A stretch of 64,000 nucleotides of DNA from contig NC_087066.1 of NCBI RefSeq assembly GCF_963678635.1, positions 9,234,723 through 9,298,722 on the forward strand. The letters are read 5' to 3'. The translations under genes and the position numbers were made by a program. Positions 55,667-64,000 of this stretch are shown here, in pieces; positions within the stretch are counted from its first letter, which is position 1, and every line of letters begins with the position of its first letter. Source of the DNA: Symsagittifera roscoffensis. Taxonomy: Eukaryota > Xenacoelomorpha > Acoela > Convolutidae. The notes beneath the pieces were generated by a model. That model worked only from the letters and a program-made list of their open reading frames with translations. It was not told the DNA's origin and did no database searches.

Positions 55667-56968
55667 CAGGTGTACACCACTATATGTCTGCAAACCATCG
55701 ATATTCAATAAACTTATTTTTTCCTGTGACAGAATCATATTTCGAATTTTGAGAAATAAATAAATGAAGTTTTGAAATATATCAGGAGTGTCCAACTAAC
55801 TGTTATATGTTTCCCGGGAACTATAACCACAGCTTTCTGGGCCATAAGAAGAGATTAGTTTTCTGTCTTTTCAATAACTTGGAAAAACCAAAAGTCTATC
55901 ATTGAATATTTTTCCTGCACAATGTTATGCAGTTAACATTTAAACACTGGCGGTCTTTAGCTCTGCCAGGTGTACACCACTATATGTCTGCAAACCATCG
56001 ATATTCAATAAACTTATTTTTTCCTGTGAGAGCACTTTAGCTTCAAGGTATCACGGATAAGATGCGAAGAGGTAGGTAAGGAGATCCGTAACAAAATAAG
56101 AAGGTTCGAACATGAGCAGGGTCGGATATTTTTATTGAAATTTTTCGTACCAGTTAAAATGCGTCCGAAAAATTAGAAAAAGGAAAAAGGGGAAGGGATA
56201 TGAAAAAACAAACCGAGCTTTTGTCACAAACTTCGTCCATTTCTACAAAACAAAAGTGGTTCCGATAGTTCATTTGGTTATTTACCGCCGGAAACTAGAC
56301 AAATCTAAAAGTATCTGCTAGGTATCTTTTATCTCCACTGGTTGACAGTTGGCAGCTTGGAGAGGCGTTGAAAAAAAAACATTGAAATTGGGAAAAACCG
56401 AGTTACTCTAATTGTTTCAGAAATAATTCAAGGAATGTATTCGTCCTTAACACAAACTTATTATGACAGTTCTAACAAAGAAACTTTTACTAGCTTTTTC
56501 TCCTTCTATGTTCGTTCTAATAAACTTATTTGGGTCGTTTCAATTAAGTTGAGACCGTATGGCGGCTTAATTGGTATGAAGAACTGTACCTTGGAAAATT
56601 AATTTTACGACTCCAAGTTTTTATGATTGCACGCGTTTTTGCACGACGCAGCCGGATTTAAACATGAACTTATCAGGAGTGTCCAACTAACTGTTATATG
56701 TTTCCCGGGAACTATAACCACAGCTTTCTGGGCCATAAGAAGAGATTAGTTTTCTGTCTTTTCAATAACTTGGAAAAACCAAAAGTCTATCATTGAATAT
56801 TTTTCCTGCACAATGTTATGCAGTTAACATTTAAACACTGGCGGTCTTTAGCTCTGCCAGGTGTACACCACTATATGTCTGCAAACCATCGATATTCAAT
56901 AAACTTATTTTTTCCTGTGACAGAATCATATTTCGAATTTTGAGAAATAAATAAATGAAGTTTTGAAA
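55667..56968. repeat. Segmental direct repeats
   Basis: The segment GCCAGGTGTACACCACTATA...TTTTTCCTGTGA occurs at 55667, 55965 and 56856. A longer unit starting ATCAGGAGTGTCCAACTAAC occurs at 55783-56030 and 56673-56921, nearly identical. The tail AGAATCATATTTCGAATTTT follows the first and third copies. The high identity implies recent duplication about 890 bp apart. Confidence 0.85.
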
Positions 56969-57059
56969 ATTTTTCAGCAGTCGCCTTTTAGTTAATATCC
57001 TTGAAAACGGTTTCATAGTTTAGATAGGACCAATTGAGCCGTTCAGGATTTCAAGCAAC

Positions 57060-59335
<2,276 letters not shown>

Positions 59336-59865
59336 TAAAAGCATGCATAAATTAGTCCAGAACATGTCCGAAATGGTTTTTTTAAACTTCCAGAATTTTG
59401 CAAAAAACAATCGGAGGTAAAATGTGGTTAAAAATGGTACTTTGAACGCCGAACTTTGACTGAATGAAAAAAAAACGACAAAATGAATATTCAGTTTCCT
59501 TTGAAAATCGTAACCATTAATGGAAAACAACAGCAAGCATTAGAAATAGCTCGGTTAATTTTTCAGCGTTCGAGACTGGTAGAAGTTTCCTCATTATCTC
59601 TAAACTTTGCTGCTGTACACTCTAATGTGAGATTAGATTAAAATCGGAATCAGATTTCTTCATCTTGCTCCGGTGAATTCTCATATATAGTAATCGCAAG
59701 TTCAGTGATGTTTCAAAATTAAATTTTGAGAAGTAGGTTAGCGATGTTTCATCAAATTTTTAATACTGAAAACTTGATACTTCAAGGCGAGTTTAAAAAC
59801 TGCAAAAGTTTTTAGTTAATTTTAAGAAAAAAGTGTTTTTTGTATCTCCCGATCTTTTTGAGTAG

Positions 59866-60081
59866 TTTTGTATCGTGTCCCGGATCCTAAAAGGGGGGGG
59901 GGACCTTCCTATGGGGGGTCCTCACGTGAAGCAAAATCCTAAGAAAGCGGTCCTTAATTTTTTGGAGGACTCTCACCCTAGGAGTTTGTGAACGAAAAAA
60001 AACTTCCACCCAAAAAACCAGAAGAACCCCTACTTAGGATCCTACTAAGTTTAGCATAACAACAAGGGACACGATACAAAA
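59866..60081. mobile_element. 216-bp inverted-repeat element inside array unit 1
   Basis: Perfect 16-base terminal inverted repeats, TTTTGTATCGTGTCCC and its complement GGGACACGATACAAAA. GGATCCTAA-type motifs lie inside both ends. No coding capacity; a MITE-like hairpin. Confidence 0.75.
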
Positions 60082-61709
60082 TTCTTTCTAATTCCAAACT
60101 TTGGGGTCCTAATTATTGGTCCTGTTTAATTATAAGAATCAAATTAATTGCTAAATTTGTTTGGGCCAAATGAACTTCCGACCTATTAATTGTTATATTT
60201 GTTTCAGGCAAACGAACTTTCGATCTATTTGAAATTAATTGGCGAAAAAGGAATTGACTTTTTTGGTGTATATTAAAAATTCGCCGGCAATTTTGGCAGC
60301 GTAGCTTAACTGTTGTCAGCAGTAAACTAATTCCTTAACTTGACCTATGTTTTATGGTGAAAAGGCAGTAAATTGAAATAACTCTCCAAAGGCGGCGACC
60401 GTTTCTGGGCAAGTTATAGCAAAGGATAATTTTGCCAAATTTTCAAAAGAGAAAAATGAAATTAGAGGGAAATTGGTGTTTTTCAGATCTTGATAATTAA
60501 CTTATACAATTTAGAGGGTTCTCAACCATACAAAAAACTCTAAGTTCCAAAGCGGGGAAAAACAGTATGCTGTGTTTCTCTAGAGGGGAAAGGAAGTTTC
60601 AATGGGGAAAGGACGAGTAGAAAAAAGAAAACTAAAAAAACACACCCGAAAGTATAGTTTTCTCAATTTTCAAGGAACAAAACAGTAACTGCAAAGCTGA
60701 TCAACAAACAAAAGCGTATTACAAGAGTAGGAAACCGAACTTGCTGAATTAAATCAAGGGACAAAAGTCTATACAAGTCTTACAAATAATTTTATTTCAG
60801 ATGCAAGTAATTTATGAAAATAGCTTGAATTTCTTGATTTCCGTCAGTAAATTTTTCTAATAAAACTAATGAGCAAAAAATCAGTACAATCAGAAACTCA
60901 AATCAAGTTCAAAAGATAATCCAGAAATTTCAATTAAAAAAAAAGAACTGCCCACTGTTTTTGGTTTGGTGGTAAAATAAAAGAAATATATATGAAAAAT
61001 TGTAAGGAGAACTATAAATTTGGACAAAACCGAAAATCATATTTGAACGTTATCAGTCGTACGAAATTAATACGACCGATCAGACATCTTGATTTCTTTT
61101 TAAAACAATTTTGTTGTGCAGGATAAATGCCAAACCTAAATAATTCGCGTTAAATATTCACCATTACGATTTAGTTAATAAAAGCGCGCATAAATTAGTC
61201 AAGAACATGTCCAAAAAATTTTTTTTTAAATTCTAGAACTTTGCAAAAAACTATCGGAAGTAAAATGTGGTTAAAAATATTACTTTGAACGCCGAGCATT
61301 GACTGAATGAAAAAAAAACTACAAAACTGAATATTCAGTTTCTTTTGAAAATCGTAACCAATAATGAAAAATAACAGCAAGCCTTAGCAATAGCTCGGTT
61401 AATTTTTCAGCATTCGAGACTGGTAGAAGCTTCCTCATTATCTCTAAACTTAGCTGCTGTACACTCTAATGTGAGATTAGATTAAAATCGGAATCAGATT
61501 TCTTGATCTTGCTCCGGTGAATTCTCATATTTAGTAATCGCAAATTCAGTGATGTTTCAAAATTAAGTTTTGAGCAGTAGGTTAACGATGTTTCATCGAA
61601 TTTTTAATACTGAAAACTTGATACTTCAAGGCGAATTTATAAACTGCAAAAGTTTTTAGTTAAGTTTAGGAAAAAAGTGTTTTTTGTATCTCCCGATCTT
61701 TGTGAGTAG

Positions 61710-61924
61710 TTTTGTATCGTGTCCCGGATCCTAAAGGGGGGACCTTCCTATGGGGGGGGGGGTCCTCACGTGAAGCAAAATCCTAGGAAAGCGGTCCTTA
61801 TTTTTTTGGAGGACTCTCACCCTAGGAGTTTGTGAACGAAAAAAAATTCCACTCAAAAAACCAGAAGAACCCCTACTTAGGATCCTACTAAGTTTAGCAT
61901 AACAAGAAGGGACACGATATAAAA
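61710..61924. mobile_element. Same inverted-repeat element, unit 2
   Basis: The left terminal repeat is identical to unit 1; the right one has a single change (GATATAAAA). Amplified as part of the array unit. Confidence 0.7.
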
Positions 61925-63747
61925 TTCTTTCTAATTCCAAACTTTAGGGTCCTAAGTATTGGTCCTGTTTAATTATAAGAATCAAATTAATTGCTAAATT
62001 TGTTTGGGGCAAAAGAACTTCCGACCTATTAATTGTTATATTTGTTTCAGGCAAACGAACTTTTGATCTAGTTGAAATTAATTGGGGAAAATGAATTGAC
62101 TTTTATGGTGTATATTAAAATCTCGCCGGCAATTTTGGCAGCGTAGCTTAACTGTTGTCAGCAGTAAACTAATTCCTTAACTTGACCTATGTTTTATGGT
62201 GAAAAGGCAGTAAATTGAAATAACTCTCCAAAGGCGGCGGCCGTTTCTGGGCAAGTTATAGCAAATGATAAATTTGCCATAAATACAATTTAGAGGGTTT
62301 TCAACCATACTAAAAACTCTAAGTTTGGCAGCGTAGCCTAACTGTTGTCAGCAGTAAACTAATTCCTTAACTTGAACTATGTTTTATGGTGAAAAGGCAG
62401 TAATATGAAATAACTCTCCAAAGGCGGCGGCCGTTTCTGGGCAAGTTATAGCAAAGGATAAATTTGCCAAATTTTAAAACGAGAAAATTGAAATTAGAGG
62501 GAACTTGGTGTTTTTCAGATGTTGATAATTAACTTATACAATTTCGAGGGTTCTCAACCATACAAAAAACTCTAAGTTCCAAAGCGGGGAAAAACAGTAT
62601 GCTGTGTTTCTCTAGAGGGGAATGGAAGTTCCAATGCGGAAAGGACGAGTAGAAAAAACAAAAAAACTAAAAAAACACACCCGAATGTATAGTTTTTCTC
62701 AATTTTCAAGAAACAAAACAGTAACTGCAAAGCTGATCAACAAACAAAAGCGTATTACAAGAGTGGAAAACCGAACTTGCTGAATTAAATCAAGGGACAA
62801 AATTCTATACAAGCCTTACAAATAATTTTATTTCAGGTGCAAGTAATTTATGAAAATAGCTTGAATTTCTTGATTTCCGTCAATAAATTTTTCTAATAAA
62901 AAAAATGAGCAAAAAATCAGTACAATCAGAAGCTCAAATCAAGTTCAAAAGATAATCCAGAAATTTCAATTAAAAGAAAAGAACTGCCCACTGTTTTTGG
63001 TTTAGTGGTAAAATAAAAATATATATATGAAAAATTTTAAGGAAAACTATAAATGTGGACAAAATCGAAAATCAAATTTGAACGTTGCAAGTCGTACGAA
63101 ATTAATACGACCGATCAGACTTCTTGATTTCCTTTTAAAACAATTTTGTTGTGCAGGATAATTGCCAAACCTAAATAATTCGCGTTACAAATTCACCATT
63201 ACGATTTAGTTAATAAAAGCGCGCATAAATTAGTCAAGAACATGTCCAAAATGGTTTTTTTTTAAATTCCAGAACTTTGCAAAAAACAATCGGAAGTAAA
63301 ATGTGGTTAAAAATGTTACTTTGAACGCCGAGCATTGACTGAATGAAAAAAAACTACAAAACTGAATATTCAGTTTCCTTTGAAAATCGTAACCATTAAT
63401 GAAAAATAACAGCAAGCCTTAGCAATAGCTCGGCTAATTTTTCAGCATTCGAGACTGGTAGAAGCTTCCTCATTATCTCTAAACTTAGCTGCTGTACACT
63501 CTAATGTGAGATTAGATTAAAATGGAAATCAGATTTCTTCATCTTGCTCCAGTGAATTCTCATATATAGTAATCGCAAATTCAGTGATGTTTCAAAAATA
63601 AATTTTGAGCAGTAGGTTAGCGATGTTTCATCAAATTTTTAATACTGAAAACTTGATACTTCAAGGCGAATTTATAAACTGCAAAAGTTTTTAGTTAAGT
63701 TAAAGAAAAAAGTGTTTTTTTTTGCATCTCCCGATCTGTGTGAGTAG

Positions 63748-63958
63748 TATTGTATTGTGTCCCGCATCCTAAAGGGGGGTCCTTCCTATGGGGGGTCCTC
63801 ACATAAAGCAAAATCCTAGGAAAACGGTTCTTAATTTTTTGGAGGACTCTCAACCTAGGGTTTTATGAACGAAAGAAAATTTCCACCCAAAAAACCAGAA
63901 GACCCCCTAATTAGGATCCTACTAAGTTTAGCATAACAACAAGGGACACGATACAAAA
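63748..63958. mobile_element. Same inverted-repeat element, unit 3
   Basis: The left terminal repeat has decayed (ATTGTATTGTGTCCC); the right one is intact (GGGACACGATACAAAA). Confidence 0.7.
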
Positions 63959-64000
63959 TTTTTTCTAATTCCATCTTTTTGGGGTCCTAATTATTGGTCC

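Overview
This is an AT-rich stretch of a eukaryotic, almost certainly invertebrate metazoan, genome, dominated by mobile elements. Evidence for an animal host: a Polinton/Maverick, Ty3/gypsy elements of which one carries a viral-type envelope gene, canonical GT-AG introns, and one spliced host gene. I cannot name the species. A 200-base run of N at 18801-19000 marks an assembly gap.

Layout. (1) 1-7771, + strand: the right part of a Polinton/Maverick. It encodes two small proteins with a PC4-like look, a GPGY-motif protein, a DEDD-exonuclease-like protein, a small membrane protein, the FtsK/HerA-like packaging ATPase, a small FVLIP protein, the retroviral-type integrase, the penton-type minor capsid protein, a basic core protein, the major capsid protein, a Cys-rich membrane protein with a 64-base intron, and the adenain-like cysteine protease. 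Most genes carry one frameshift or stop. The family's protein-primed DNA polymerase is not in the window. (2) 7772-9030: short repeats. (3) 9030-16989, - strand: an old Ty3/gypsy copy, truncated in integrase, with one surviving LTR. (4) 16990-28277: repeat-rich DNA plus the first exon of a host gene at 25732. (5) 28278-47155, - strand: a nearly complete 18.9-kb Ty3/gypsy element with 408-bp LTRs (5 differences between them) and a CTAG target duplication. Coding order: leader ORF, ORF0 (no start codon), ORF1, Gag, protease, RT/RNase H, integrase, two tiny hydrophobic ORFs, a 376-codon frame without any start codon, an envelope glycoprotein split by one in-frame stop, and an unknown 602-aa protein. 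(6) 47156-54188: the remaining exons of the host gene, whose introns hold a hAT-like MITE and a minisatellite enclosed by inverted repeats. (7) 54189-64000: duplicated segments, a (CTTA)n microsatellite over 1 kb long, and a tandem array of about 1.84-kb units, each holding a 216-bp inverted-repeat element.

How it fits together. The big retroelement sits inside intron 1 of a small, apparently secreted host protein (five exons, 170 codons, phases consistent at every junction). The retroelement is the most unusual object here: besides Gag-Pol it carries a chuvirus-like glycoprotein and four further ORFs. Two long frames lack any start codon, and one of these is conserved at protein level in the old copy, which points to expression by splicing. 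The old copy lets real coding frames be separated from chance ones and lets breaks in the younger copy be located. Assignments to families rest on motifs recognised by eye, with no database search.
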